A stretch of 64,000 nt of DNA, taken from assembly GCF_014930455.1 (NCBI RefSeq), contig NZ_JAAIYO010000003.1, positions 310,001-374,000 of the forward strand. Direction: 5' to 3'. Numbering within the stretch: position 1 is the stretch's first letter; each line of letters opens with the position of its first letter. A program made the position numbers and the translations under genes. The DNA is from Corallococcus soli (GTDB lineage: Bacteria; Myxococcota; Myxococcia; Myxococcales; Myxococcaceae). Of this stretch, positions 55,801 to 64,000 are shown piece by piece. The notes beneath the pieces are model-generated. The model had not been told where the DNA came from, did no database searches, and saw only the letters and a list, made by a program, of their open reading frames with translations.

Positions 55801-58800
55801 GCTGACGTGCGAACGCCCGCACGCGGTCCATGTCCAGGCCGGCCTCCACGGGCACCAGGTAGGCCACGAGCCGCTTCTCTCCGGGCACGTCCTCGCGCGC
55901 AACCACCACGGCCTCCCGGACGTCGGGGGACTGGCGCAGCACGGCCTCCACCTCACCGGGTTCGATGCGGAAGCCGCGGATCTTCAACTGGAAGTCGGTG
56001 CGGCCCAGGAACTCCAGGGTCCCGTCCTCGCGCCAGCGGGTCTTGTCGCCGGTGCGGTAGAGGCGCGCGCCAGGCGTGGTGCTGAACGGATGCGGGACGA
56101 AGCGCTCGGCGGTGAGGTCGGGCCGCCGGAGGTAGCCCCACGCGAGGCCGTCGCCTCCGACGTACAGCTCCCCGGGGACCCCGGGCGGGAGGGGTTCGAG
56201 CCCCGCGTCCAGCACCCACGCGGTGGAGTGGGACAGGGGCCGGCCAATGGGCACCGCTGTGGCCACGGTGTCCCCGGCGCGCAGCGTGTGCGTGGCGGAG
56301 AAGGTGGTGTTCTCCGTGGGGCCGTAGCCGTTGACGAACACGGCGTCCGGCGCCATCCGCGCCAGGTGTTCGCGGACGCGCTGCACGGGCAGCACGTCGC
56401 CGCCGGCCAGCACCTGCCTCACGCGCGCGAGGGAGGCGCCTTCGTGCAGGACCATCTGTTCAAACAGCGCGGCGGTGAGCCACAGGGTGGTGATGCCCTC
56501 GGTCGTCAGCAGCGTGCCCAGCTCCGACAGCGACAGCGCGCCCGGGGGGGCCATCACGAGTCTGGCGCCATTGAGGAGCGGGCCCCAGACCTCCAGCGTG
56601 GATGCGTCGAACGCGACCGGGGCGACCTGGAGGAACACCTCATCGGGCCCGGCTTCAATGAAGCGGGTGCCCCGGACGAGCCGCACGATGCCCCGGTGCG
56701 GCACGGTGACGCCCTTGGGGCGGCCGGTGCTCCCCGACGTGAACATCACGTAGGCCAGCGCTTCGGCGGGCACCCGCACGTCCAGCGGCGTGACGGGCTG
56801 CTTCGCGAGCAGGTCCGCCTCCGCGTCCAGGAGCACGAGCAGCCCGGCCTCCGACGGCAGTTCATCCGCCAGCGCCTCCTGCGTGACGAGCACGCCGACG
56901 CCCGCCTCCTGGAGGATCCACGAGGTGCGCGCGGCGGGGGCCTTCGCCTCCACCGGCACGTAGGCCGCGCCGGCCTTGAGGATGCCGAGCATGCCGGTGA
57001 TGAGCTCCGGCGAGCGCTCCACGCACAGGCCCACCCGGTCTCCCGGGCGCACGCCCATGCGCCGCAGGTGGTGCGCCAGCTGGTTCGACTGCTGCTCCAG
57101 CGCGGCGTAGGTGAGTTCGCGCGCTGTTCCCGCTGTCGCGCCCACGGGGAGGGCGCCGGTGCTTCCGGGGGCCCGCACCGCGATGGCGTCGGGCGTGCGC
57201 GCGGCCTGCTCCGTGAACAGCATGGGCACGGACGCGTCGCGCGGGTACTGCGCGGCGGTGTCGTTCCAGGCCACCAGCACCCGCTGGCGCTCCTCGGCGG
57301 TGAGCCACGGCAGGCGCGCGAGCTGGGTCGAGGGGGAGGCCACCGCGGCGTCGAGCAGCACGCGCAGGTGCCGGGCCATGCCGGCCACGGTCTCCGGCGT
57401 GAACAGGGCGGTGTTGAAGTTGATGCCGCCCGCGAAGCCCTCTGGCGCGCGGTGCAGCAACCACTCCAGGTCGAAGCGGATCGCTCCCGGGTCGGCGTTC
57501 ATCGGCTGGAGCGACAGGCCGGGCAGCTCCAGCTTCGGCAGCGGCGCGTTCTGCAGCGTGAAGGTGACCTGGAAGAAGGGCGTGCGGGCCGGGTCGCGCG
57601 TGGGGTGCAGCGCTTCGACGAGCTTCTCGAAGGGGAGGTCCTGGTGCTCGTAGGCGCCCAGGGTGGTGTCCCGCACCTGGGTGAGCAGCGCGCGGAACGT
57701 GTCCTGGGGGCGCAGCCGGGTGCGCAGGACGACGGTGTTCGCGAAGTAGCCGATGAGGGCTTCGGCTTCGGCGTGGCGGCGCCCCGCGATGGGGGAGCCC
57801 ACGAGCACGTCGTCCTGGCCGGCGTAGCGCCCCAGCAGCACCTGGAAGGCCGCGAGCAGCACCATGAACGGCGTCACGCCCTCCCTGCGCGCCAGGGCCT
57901 CCAGCGCTTCGCTGGACGTGCGGGACAGGGTGAGGGGCAGGAGCGCGCCCTGGAAGGACTGCCGGGCCGGACGCGGGTGGTCCGTGGGCAGCTCCAGGTG
58001 GGACGGCGCGCCTTCGAGCTGCTGGCGCCAGTAGCCGAGCTGGTGCTCCAGCACCTCGCCTCGCAGCCAGTCACGCTGCCACAGCGCGTGGTCGGCGTAC
58101 TGCACCGGCAGCTCGGGCAGGGGGGACGCAAGGCCGCGGGAGAGGGTGGCGTAGAGCGTGCCCATCTCGCGCACGAGGACGCCGGTGGACCAGCCATCCG
58201 AGATGATGTGGTGCTGGTTGAGCACCAGGACGTGCTCGGTGGGCGACAGCTTCAGCAGGAGCGCGCGGATGAGCGGGCCCTGCTCCAGGTCGAACGGGCT
58301 GCGCGTCTCCTCCCGTGCGAGCTTCGCCGCTTCGGCGTGGCGCTGCTCCGGGTCGGTGATGCCCGTGAGGTCCACCTGTCGTACCGGCAGGGGGAGGACA
58401 GGGTGGATGACCTGCTCCGGGTCACCTTCGTGCGCGCGGAACGTGGTGCGCAGGGCTTCATGCCGGCGCATCAGCTCGTCGAAGCTCCGCTGGAGCGCGG
58501 CGAGGTCCACCGTGCCCTCCAGCTTGAGCGCGAGCGGGACGTGATAGGCCGCGTCCGCGACGCCGAGCTGATGGATGAACCACAGCCGCTGCTGGGCGAA
58601 GGACAACGGCAGCACGGCGGGCCGCTCCCTGCGCGTCAGCGGCGTGAGCGCTCCCGGGGCCGGCACCTCGTGGGTCTGGGCCTGCTGCCAGCCCGTGGTG
58701 TCCGCGTACCGCACCAGCCGGTGGTGCCAGCCGGGCTCCTGCTGGCCCATGAACCAGACCGGTTGCCGTGCGACGGCTGCCTGCACGGGCACGGTCGCTG

Positions 58801-61800
58801 TCTCCAAGGCAGGGGGCGGGACGGGCCGTGACGCGGCCTCCGCTTCCGTGGCGGAGGTCGGCTTGCCGGAGAGGCGCCGCGAGAGGGTCTCCACCGTCGG
58901 CGCTTCGAAGAGCGTGCGCAGCGGCAGCTCCACGCCCAGACGTGCGCGGACCCGCGCCGCCACCTGCGTCGCGAGCAGGGAGTGGCCGCCCAGCTCGAAG
59001 AAGCTGTCCTGGACGCTGACGCGTTCGACGCCGAGCACCTGCGCGAAGATCTCCGCCAGCGTGCGCTCGGTGTCATCGCGCGGGGCGATGGGCTCTCCTC
59101 GCACGGGGGCCTGGGCCTCCGGGGCCGGCAGGGCCTTGCGGTCCACCTTGCCGCTGGACGTGAGGGGCAGGGCCTCCAGGACGACCAGCGCGGAGGGCAC
59201 CATGTACTCGGGCAGCCGCGTGTGCAGGTGCGCACGCAGGGCGGCGGTGTCGGGGGCCTCGCCTTCGGCGGTGACGTACGCGACGAGGCGCGGATCCCCC
59301 GCGTGCTCCTGCCGCACGATGGCCACGGCCTCGCGCACCCCCGGCCAGGACTGGAGCGCGGCTTCGACGTCTCCCAGCTCGATGCGGAAGCCCCGCAGCT
59401 TCACCTGGAAGTCGGCGCGGCCCAGGTACTCCAGCGTGCCGTCGGTGCGCCACCGGGCGATGTCGCCGGTGCGGTACAGCCGCGCGCCGGGCGTGTCACC
59501 GTGGGCGTCGGGGATGAAGCGCTCGGCGGTGAGGCCAGGCCGGCGCCAGTAGCCCCGGCCTACCTGCACGCCTCCGATGAACAGCTCGCCCGGGATGCCC
59601 ACGGGCACCGGCTGGTTCCTCCGGTCCAGCACGTACATCCGCGTGTTCGCCACGGGACGACCGATGGGGACGACGCGCAGGGCCGGGTCGCGCGGGCACT
59701 CCCAGGACGTCACGTCCACCGCGGCCTCGGTGGGGCCGTAGAGGTTGTGCAGCGCGGCGTGCGGCATGCGCGCCTGCGCCTTGTGCACCAGCTCCGCGGG
59801 CAGGGCTTCGCCGCTGCAAAGGATCCGGCGCAGCCGCGTCAGGTGCTCCAGGCCGGGCTCCTCCACGAAGGCCCGCAGCATGGACGGCACGAAGTGCGCC
59901 GTCGTCACGCCCTCCCGGGCCATCAACGCGTGGAGGTAGTCCGGCTCCTGATGGCCTCCGGGCCGGGCCAGCACCAGCCGCGCCCCCGTCATCAAGGGCC
60001 AGAAGAACTCCCAGACGGACACGTCGAAGCTGAAGGGCGTCTTCTGCAACACCGTGTCGCCGGGCGTCAGGCCGTAGCGCGCCTGCATCCAGCGCAGGCG
60101 GTTGACGATCCCCGCTTGCGCGTTCATCGCGCCCTTGGGGCGGCCCGTGCTGCCGGACGTGAAGATGACGTAGGCCAGCGCATCCTCGCCTGCCAGCGGC
60201 GGAGGCCGGCTGACGGACTGCTCCGCGATGGCGGTCCACTCCGTGTCCAGCGCGAGCAGGTGCGAGGCATGGGGAGCCATTGCCTCACGGAAGCGCTCCT
60301 GGATGAGGAGGACGGGCGCGGCGGTGTCCTCCAGCATCCCGGCGAGCCGCTCGCCCGGGGTCGCCGGATCCAACGGCACGTAGGCGGCGCCGGCCTTCAG
60401 GACGCCGAGCAGGGCGATGACCAGCTCCAGCGACCGCTCCAGGCAGACGCCCACCAGGGTCTCCGGCCCGACGCCCTGGGCGCGCAGGTGGTGCGCGAGC
60501 TGGTTGGCGCGCGCTTCGAGCTGACCGTAGGTGAGCCGCTGCGCCTCGAACTGGAGCGCGATGGCGTCCGGGGTGCGTTCGGCCTGGGACTCGAAGAGCT
60601 GGTGGAGGCTCGCGCCAGGGGGGAAGTCCACGCGCGTGTCGTTCCACCCGCGCAGCACCTGTTCGCGTGCCTCCGGGGAGAGCAGCGTCAGGCCCGCGAC
60701 CGGCGCGTCCGGCTCCGCGGTGACGGCCCTCGCCAGCGTCATGAGGTGCTCCGCCATCCGGGTCAGCGTCGCTTCGTCGAAGAGGGCGGTGGCGTACTCC
60801 AGGCGGCAGCGCAGCCCGTCGCGCTGCTCCCAGACCTCCAGCGTCAGGTCGAACTTGGACGTCGTCACCGGCACGTCCACGCCGCCGATGCGCAGGCCCT
60901 GGCCCTCCGTCGTCTGGGCCTCCGGTACGTTGATGACGTTGAGGATCGCCTGGAAGACCGGCGTGCGGCTCAGGTCGCGCGGCGCCTGGAGCACGTCCAC
61001 CAGTTGCTCGAACGGCATGTCCTGCCGCGCGTAGCCCCCCAGGGCCTGCTGCTTCACGCGGGAGATCAGCTCCCGGAAGCTCGGCGCGCCGTCGAGCTTC
61101 GCGCGGAAGGCGAGCGTGTTGACGAAGCAGCCCAGCAGGCCCTCCACCTCGGGGCGCGTGCGGCCTGCGATGGGGGTGCCCACCGCGAAGTCGTCCTGGC
61201 CGGAGTGGCGGGAGAGCAGCGCCTGGTAGAGCGCCATCAACACCATGAACGACGTGGCGCCTTCACGACGGCCCACGGCGAGCAGGGGCTCCGACACCTC
61301 GCGCGGCAGGTGGATGCGGTGGGCCGCGCCCGCGTAGGACTGCACGGCGGGCCGGGGCCGGTCGGTGGGCAGCTCCAACGGCGGCGCCCCCTGGAGCAGG
61401 TCCTTCCACCACCGCGCCTGCTCCTCCAGCACTGGCCCTGTCAGCCATTCACGCTGCCAGACGGCGTAGTCGGCGTACTGCACCGGCAGGGGCGGGAGGA
61501 CGGACGGCACGCCCGCGCTGGCGCAGGCGTAGAGGACGGGCAGCTCGCGGCTGAGGACCAGGGCACACCAGGCGTCGGAGACGACGTGGTGCAGGAGCAG
61601 GTGGAGGACGTGCGCGTCCGGCCCCATCCGCAGCAGGAGCGCGCGGGCGACGGGGCCCGTGTCCAGGCGGAAGGGCGTCGCGGTGTACGCCTGGCAGCGG
61701 CGCAGCATGGCGGCCTCGCGTGCCTCGGCCGTGTCCCCGGGGACGTCCTCGCGGTCCATCGGCAGCGTGCCGGTGGGGTGGATGTGCTGCACGGGCTGGG

Positions 61801-64000
61801 TGCTGGTGAGGCCGTAGGTGGTGCGAAGGACTTCGTGTCGCTCCACCAGGGCATCCAGCGCCGTCTGGAGCGCCCCCGCGTCCAGCGGGCCCGTGAGCCG
61901 GAAGATGATCGCGTTGTTGTAGGCGGTGCTCTCCGGCTCCAGCTCCTGGAGGTACCACAGGCGCTGCTGCGCGAAGGACAGCGGCAGTGGCCCGCGGCGC
62001 GGTGCGCGGGGAATCGCGCGGTCGGCTCCGGTGTCCGCCGTCGTGTCCACGGCCACGGCCCGGGACTCGGGGGCGCGGGTGTCGGAGGTGGGGCGCGGGG
62101 TGGGGAGCTTGAAGGCCGGAAGGGCCACGGGCTCGACGTGCCCGTCCGAGCGCAGGCGTACGGGACGCCCGGTGCGGTAGAGGCGCACGGACGGGTTCAG
62201 CGGGTGCGGGGCCTGGCGCCGTGCCGCGTCCGCGGGGGCCTTCCAGAAGGACGCGGGGAGGCCCGCGCCGGACAGGGCCAGCTCGCCAACGACGCCCGTG
62301 GGCACGGGCTCGCCCGCCGCGTCGAGCACCCAGGCCTGGAGCTCCGCCGACCGCGTCTCACCGGGAGCCCTGGGCAGCAGGCCTCCTTCGCGGGCCTCAC
62401 CCGCGAGCAGCACGGCGCTGCCCGAGCTGCGCTGGAGCGCCGAGGCCAGCTCCGTCGAGGCGCCCTCCAACACCCACGCGGACACCGGGGCCAGGGCTTC
62501 GCGCGCCTCCGGCATGTCGGCCAGGGTGCGGGCCAGCCGCGCGGTGGTGTTCACCAGCACCGCGCCGGACTGCCGGGCCAGGGCGAGCAGCTCCCCGACG
62601 CCGGTCTCCCGCTCACCCCGCACGCGCGTCTGGCGCGAGGACTCGTCCGCCACCAGGAGCTCGCGCAGCGTGGCCAGCCGCCGCAGGCCCTGCAGGACGA
62701 CGGGCGTCTCCAGCCCGAAGTCGATGAGGCACGTCACCTCGTCCACGTCCGAGGCGCGCACGTCGCGCAGCCGCTTGAGGCCACTGTCCACCGTGCCGAT
62801 GAGGCCGGTGCCCTTGGCGTGGTGCTCGAAGGTGTGCTCCAGCAGTGCGTCGATGTCCTCCTTCGAGATCTTGTTGAGTTCGCCCTGGTGTCCCTGGGCC
62901 GCCAGCAGCGACGCGGTGATGTCCGCGGAGCCGCGGAAGTAGCCGAGCAGCGGCTTGCGCACCTGCCGGAGGACCTCCGCTTCGTCGTCCCCCAGGAACG
63001 TGTGCAGCATGCAGGTGATGTGGCCGCGTCCCGGGTGGCCGTTGCGGCGCCACGCCTCGCGGTAGAGCGCCACCTTGGGCTTCAGCTCCTCCAGCGAGTG
63101 GGCGAAGAGGCCGGTGAGCACGCCCGCGCCCAGCTCTCCCGCGAGGCGGAAGGTCTCCGGGTTAGCGGTGGCCGTGAGCCACACGGGCAGCTCCGGCTGC
63201 ACGGGCTTCGGCCGCAGGCCCACCTCCACGGTGACGCCGTTGCCGCCCGGGCGCCGCTGGCGCTCTCCGCGCCACAGGGCCCGCAGCGTCTCCAGGTGGC
63301 GCAGGAGGATGTTGCGCCGGTCGGCGTAGTTCTGGGGCGCGAAGGTGAAGTCCTGGACGTGCCAGCCGGTGGCCACCGACACGTCCACGCGGCCCTGGGA
63401 CAGGTTGTCCACCACGGACCACTGCTCCGCGACGAGCAGCGGATCATGCAGGGGCAACACGACGCTGCCGGAGCGCAGGCGCAGGTTCTTCGTGACGGCG
63501 GCGAGCGCGGCGGAGACCACCGCGGGCTGCGGGTAGAGGCCACCGAAGGAATGGAAGTGACGCTCCGGCGTCCACACGGCGGAGAAGCCATTCGCGTCCG
63601 CGAACTTCGCGCCCTCCATCAGCAGCTCGTACTTGGGCCCGGACAGCGAGTCCTCGTCGTTGGCGAAGTAGGAGAGGCTGAGCTGTAGCGGCGAGGCCCC
63701 TTCGCTCCCGTGCGAGAGGCGCGACGCGATGGCCTCCGAGGGGAAGAGGACGCGCAGCCCGCGCGACAGGGCCCAGAGGGCTTCAAGCTCGGGCTTCTCG
63801 GGAGCGGGCTCGGAGGCGGCGAGCCAGGTGGTGCCCGGTGTCGGGCGGAGGCGTGCATCCAGGCCGGCGAAGAAGCCCGTCAGCGACGCATGGCTCAGCG
63901 CCCACGCCGGCTGGCCCGCGCCCAGGGGCAGCAGCCACGCGAGCGAGTCCGGCGCAGGCGGAGGGGACTCACCATGCGGCGCCACCGGCGCGTCGCCGTC
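49862..64000 (-). CDS. Nonribosomal peptide synthetase with luciferase-like monooxygenase domain (5' end outside window)
   Basis: More than 4,700 residues are open to the window edge. Numbering is from a GTG at 63985, which lies inside a domain and is probably not the start. Order: degenerate A domain interrupted by an FMN luciferase-like monooxygenase (about 98-440); A remnant to 640, with YRTGR for YRTGD and no A10 lysine; C1 (HHVVSDAW, His799); A1; T1 (Ser1669); a 90-residue Pro-rich linker; C2 (His1925); A2; T2 (Ser2810); C3 (His3000); A3; T3 (Ser3867); C4 (His4056); T4 (Ser4425); TE (GWSMGG, Ser4553). No epimerase is seen. By the GrsA positions the A codes read DVWHLSLVDK (Ser), DALWLGGTFK (Val-like) and DAADTGAVDK (Gln/Arg-like, uncertain). 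The last module lacks an A domain. Confidence 0.93.
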   Translation of the reverse strand, partial: DGDAPVAPHGESPPPAPDSLAWLLPLGAGQPAWALSHASLTGFFAGLDARLRPTPGTTWLAASEPAPEKPELEALWALSRGLRVLFPSEAIASRLSHGSEGASPLQLSLSYFANDEDSLSGPKYELLMEGAKFADANGFSAVWTPERHFHSFGGLYPQPAVVSAALAAVTKNLRLRSGSVVLPLHDPLLVAEQWSVVDNLSQGRVDVSVATGWHVQDFTFAPQNYADRRNILLRHLETLRALWRGERQRRPGGNGVTVEVGLRPKPVQPELPVWLTATANPETFRLAGELGAGVLTGLFAHSLEELKPKVALYREAWRRNGHPGRGHITCMLHTFLGDDEAEVLRQVRKPLLGYFRGSADITASLLAAQGHQGELNKISKEDIDALLEHTFEHHAKGTGLIGTVDSGLKRLRDVRASDVDEVTCLIDFGLETPVVLQGLRRLATLRELLVADESSRQTRVRGERETGVGELLALARQSGAVLVNTTARLARTLADMPEAREALAPVSAWVLEGASTELASALQRSSGSAVLLAGEAREGGLLPRAPGETRSAELQAWVLDAAGEPVPTGVVGELALSGAGLPASFWKAPADAARRQAPHPLNPSVRLYRTGRPVRLRSDGHVEPVALPAFKLPTPRPTSDTRAPESRAVAVDTTADTGADRAIPRAPRRGPLPLSFAQQRLWYLQELEPESTAYNNAIIFRLTGPLDAGALQTALDALVERHEVLRTTYGLTSTQPVQHIHPTGTLPMDREDVPGDTAEAREAAMLRRCQAYTATPFRLDTGPVARALLLRMGPDAHVLHLLLHHVVSDAWCALVLSRELPVLYACASAGVPSVLPPLPVQYADYAVWQREWLTGPVLEEQARWWKDLLQGAPPLELPTDRPRPAVQSYAGAAHRIHLPREVSEPLLAVGRREGATSFMVLMALYQALLSRHSGQDDFAVGTPIAGRTRPEVEGLLGCFVNTLAFRAKLDGAPSFRELISRVKQQALGGYARQDMPFEQLVDVLQAPRDLSRTPVFQAILNVINVPEAQTTEGQGLRIGGVDVPVTTSKFDLTLEVWEQRDGLRCRLEYATALFDEATLTRMAEHLMTLARAVTAEPDAPVAGLTLLSPEAREQVLRGWNDTRVDFPPGASLHQLFESQAERTPDAIALQFEAQRLTYGQLEARANQLAHHLRAQGVGPETLVGVCLERSLELVIALLGVLKAGAAYVPLDPATPGERLAGMLEDTAAPVLLIQERFREAMAPHASHLLALDTEWTAIAEQSVSRPPPLAGEDALAYVIFTSGSTGRPKGAMNAQAGIVNRLRWMQARYGLTPGDTVLQKTPFSFDVSVWEFFWPLMTGARLVLARPGGHQEPDYLHALMAREGVTTAHFVPSMLRAFVEEPGLEHLTRLRRILCSGEALPAELVHKAQARMPHAALHNLYGPTEAAVDVTSWECPRDPALRVVPIGRPVANTRMYVLDRRNQPVPVGIPGELFIGGVQVGRGYWRRPGLTAERFIPDAHGDTPGARLYRTGDIARWRTDGTLEYLGRADFQVKLRGFRIELGDVEAALQSWPGVREAVAIVRQEHAGDPRLVAYVTAEGEAPDTAALRAHLHTRLPEYMVPSALVVLEALPLTSSGKVDRKALPAPEAQAPVRGEPIAPRDDTERTLAEIFAQVLGVERVSVQDSFFELGGHSLLATQVAARVRARLGVELPLRTLFEAPTVETLSRRLSGKPTSATEAEAASRPVPPPALETATVPVQAAVARQPVWFMGQQEPGWHHRLVRYADTTGWQQAQTHEVPAPGALTPLTRRERPAVLPLSFAQQRLWFIHQLGVADAAYHVPLALKLEGTVDLAALQRSFDELMRRHEALRTTFRAHEGDPEQVIHPVLPLPVRQVDLTGITDPEQRHAEAAKLAREETRSPFDLEQGPLIRALLLKLSPTEHVLVLNQHHIISDGWSTGVLVREMGTLYATLSRGLASPLPELPVQYADHALWQRDWLRGEVLEHQLGYWRQQLEGAPSHLELPTDHPRPARQSFQGALLPLTLSRTSSEALEALARREGVTPFMVLLAAFQVLLGRYAGQDDVLVGSPIAGRRHAEAEALIGYFANTVVLRTRLRPQDTFRALLTQVRDTTLGAYEHQDLPFEKLVEALHPTRDPARTPFFQVTFTLQNAPLPKLELPGLSLQPMNADPGAIRFDLEWLLHRAPEGFAGGINFNTALFTPETVAGMARHLRVLLDAAVASPSTQLARLPWLTAEERQRVLVAWNDTAAQYPRDASVPMLFTEQAARTPDAIAVRAPGSTGALPVGATAGTARELTYAALEQQSNQLAHHLRRMGVRPGDRVGLCVERSPELITGMLGILKAGAAYVPVEAKAPAARTSWILQEAGVGVLVTQEALADELPSEAGLLVLLDAEADLLAKQPVTPLDVRVPAEALAYVMFTSGSTGRPKGVTVPHRGIVRLVRGTRFIEAGPDEVFLQVAPVAFDASTLEVWGPLLNGARLVMAPPGALSLSELGTLLTTEGITTLWLTAALFEQMVLHEGASLARVRQVLAGGDVLPVQRVREHLARMAPDAVFVNGYGPTENTTFSATHTLRAGDTVATAVPIGRPLSHSTAWVLDAGLEPLPPGVPGELYVGGDGLAWGYLRRPDLTAERFVPHPFSTTPGARLYRTGDKTRWREDGTLEFLGRTDFQLKIRGFRIEPGEVEAVLRQSPDVREAVVVAREDVPGEKRLVAYLVPVEAGLDMDRVRAFARQQLSDPLVPSAWVELPALPLSPNGKVDRKALPAPEASRPEGTTREGPRDAVETQLAAIWAEVLHLEPGAVGIHDDFFELGGHSLLATQVVSRIRRMLGVELPLGELFNAPTVATLAARLSTFAGTSGVPPLTRAPRPAALPLSFAQQRLWFIDQLEPGSSLYNMPFALTLLGALDEAALRGSLDALVARHEALRTTFRVDGVQPVQHIRDAAPVPLERVDLTGWESAEERQREAERLATAESQRPFDLEHGPVIRALLLKLDAQEHVLVLHLHHIVSDGWSLGVLARELTALYEALHEGRAPVLPELPVQYADFALWQRGWLQGEALRAQLDWWKQQLAGAPRVLELPTDKPRPAVSTQRGDRVPVHLPQHLAEQVEALASRENVTPFMVLLAAFQTVLHRHAGQDDVLVGSPIANRRNAETEGLIGFFVNTLVLRGSFGPRTTFRELLAQVRATTLGAYEHQDIPFERLVESLQQTRDLGRMPLFQVMFALQNAPVAELSVPGLTFRPARIGDRVMSQFDLSLDLHRQEDGFQGTLEYATDLFERPTPTRLVTHLRVLLEAALARPDAPLRELSLVTPEDRANLLAIGRGDVTDFEREGTLHGHFEQQAARTPHADAVAFEETTLCFEQLDVRANQLAWELRARGVGPEVTVGLCLERSVDAIVALLAVLKAGGAFVPLDSAAPAARRSLLLRDCGASVLVTSRALAEAWSPDVPQVVRLDDEQERLSARSRQAPPSSALAGNLAYVIYTSGSTGMPKGVMVRHRSVLHLRAALKRSVYAGLTPGQRVTLNAPLHFDASIAQLLHLLDGHCLCIVPEDARRDPEQLLAWLEATRVDALDCTPAQLKPLLEAGMLERARPPSLLTVGGEAVDEVLWTQLAAARRTRAFNAYGPTECTVDATVWDIQGTSHARPVIGRPLHNLRAYVLDARQELTPFGLPGELCIAGEGLARGYLGRPHLTAERFLPDPFSPEPGARLYRTGDKARWREDGTLEFMGRLDFQVKLRGHRIEPGEIEATLRTHPDVRDAVVLVREDAPGDARLVAYVAPQVDTAPLREHLRKHLPDSMVPTAFVALSALPLTPNGKVDRKALPAPDASHLPASTYEAPTEPTEERLAALWGELLRVPAVGRHDNFFELGGHSLLATQVVARVRARFGVELAVRTLFESPTVAALAKRLPEAARSTALPPLTRARQEEPPPLSFAQQRLWFIDQLEPGSPLYNMPFALRLSGTLEVSALQQAFDALVQRHEVLRTTYEARDGEPRQRVHPARPGVLRIEHLGHLPEDAREAEARRRATRDALRPFDLGRGPLARFTLLPLGARDHLLLLCLHHTVSDGWSFGVLVRELVALYEAFRQGHPSPLPELPVQYADYAVWQRTWLEGAVLEGQLDWWRRQLAGAPLELALPTDRPRPAKRSSQGDILRVALSPALSDAVESLAKHEGATPFMVLMAAFQALLSRYAGQDDVLVGTPIAGRRHANTEGLIGFFINTLVLRARFGADTSFRKLVAQVRATTLDAYEHQDVPFERLVEALQPRRDLGRTPLFQAVFSLHNTPESEVGLPDLTLTALEVSAPLAKFDLDLALVRIPEGFQGSLSYSAELFDAATVQHLMEQWTRLLEDALTAPDAPLDRRPLLDAEALGRKVVPEKPLPPDVDRGPLLEHTVIAPRDALERELVALWEELLGRSPIGVTQPFFDLGGHSLLALKLMARIRERLHRDLPLAALFQAPTVEALALLLRRAPTTFSPLVPIQPGGSQPPFFCVHPVGGNVLAYAELAKQLGPDQPFHGLQSQGLEGERPPLDTVEAMAALYVDALRAVQPQGPYRLGGWSMGGVVAYEMARQLQARGETVALLALVDPSPAKDDRVAFDVGDPQEVAALFELDQGQLAAPEAQGAQGQTLLQVFTQNLRALKHYRPGRYAGRVLLLQAGEGPARDDGWEALIDGELVRQTLPGNHYTLLKAPNVQGLAERLEAGLRSLAPATEP

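Noticed and set aside
50975-63688. Very long open frames on the plus strand opposite the NRPS (up to about 1,570 codons)
   Set aside because: They mirror the codon structure of the NRPS on the other strand, have His/Arg/Gln-rich low-information sequence and no recognisable domain. At this GC content long antisense frames are expected.

Overview
The window is one continuous piece of a very GC-rich, gene-dense bacterial chromosome that looks like a myxobacterium of the Myxococcus/Corallococcus group. The evidence is a tandem pair of small 'KQSLYFPEEM' proteins typical of Myxococcales, a SitA-like lipoprotein toxin with a putative immunity gene, two FtsH paralogues, many lipoproteins, an enhancer-binding protein, and a giant NRPS carrying a luciferase-like monooxygenase. 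Many genes start with GTG and overlap by 4 bp (GTGA or ATGA). I see no rRNA, no CRISPR array and no insertion sequence. One tRNA is present, tRNA-Thr(CGT).

Layout. 0-2.1 kb: the 3' end of a TonB-dependent receptor, a coupled lipoprotein with only the C-terminal domain of 5'-nucleotidases, and two tandem small proteins. 2.5-12.3 kb: a housekeeping block on the plus strand (tilS, ftsH, folP, glmM, pdxJ, acpS, nnrDE, tsaE), ending in a 49-bp tandem repeat. 12.4-17.1 kb, minus strand: a class II glutamine amidotransferase and a histidine-degradation operon (hutU, a lipoprotein, hutI). 17.2-26.8 kb: an FdhF/YdeP-like molybdoenzyme coupled to a large unknown protein, a sigma-54 activator, a MaoC-like hydratase, an XRE regulator, a Nudix hydrolase and a beta-propeller lipoprotein. 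26.9-34.5 kb: a second ftsH, a free-standing sigma-70 region 1.1-like protein, grpE, an HtrA-type protease, a PilZ protein and glutamate dehydrogenase.

34.8-44.0 kb is accessory DNA that begins at tRNA-Thr. Next to the tRNA is a SitA-like toxin/immunity pair whose toxin tip and immunity gene are visibly lower in GC. Then come a Baeyer-Villiger-like monooxygenase and a small Gly-rich ORF. The most interesting part is a compact, apparently novel RiPP operon on the minus strand: DUF6624-like protein, degenerate JmjC-like protein, intact JmjC oxygenase, a 48-residue Cys-containing precursor, a leaky terminator, and a LanM-type dehydratase without a cyclase domain.

44.1-49.9 kb: a beta-carbonic anhydrase, a beta-lactamase-fold lipoprotein, a PD40 propeller protein, a LytS/LytTR two-component pair and a GNAT acetyltransferase. 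49.9-64 kb: the 3' part of an NRPS gene that runs off the window. Its order is degenerate A with an inserted luciferase-like monooxygenase, then C-A-T, C-A-T, C-A-T, C-T and TE. The A-domain codes read by eye suggest Ser, Val-like, and an uncertain Gln/Arg-like residue. The last module has no A domain.

All functional calls come from reading motifs by eye. No database search was run, and family names reflect recognition of conserved sequence.
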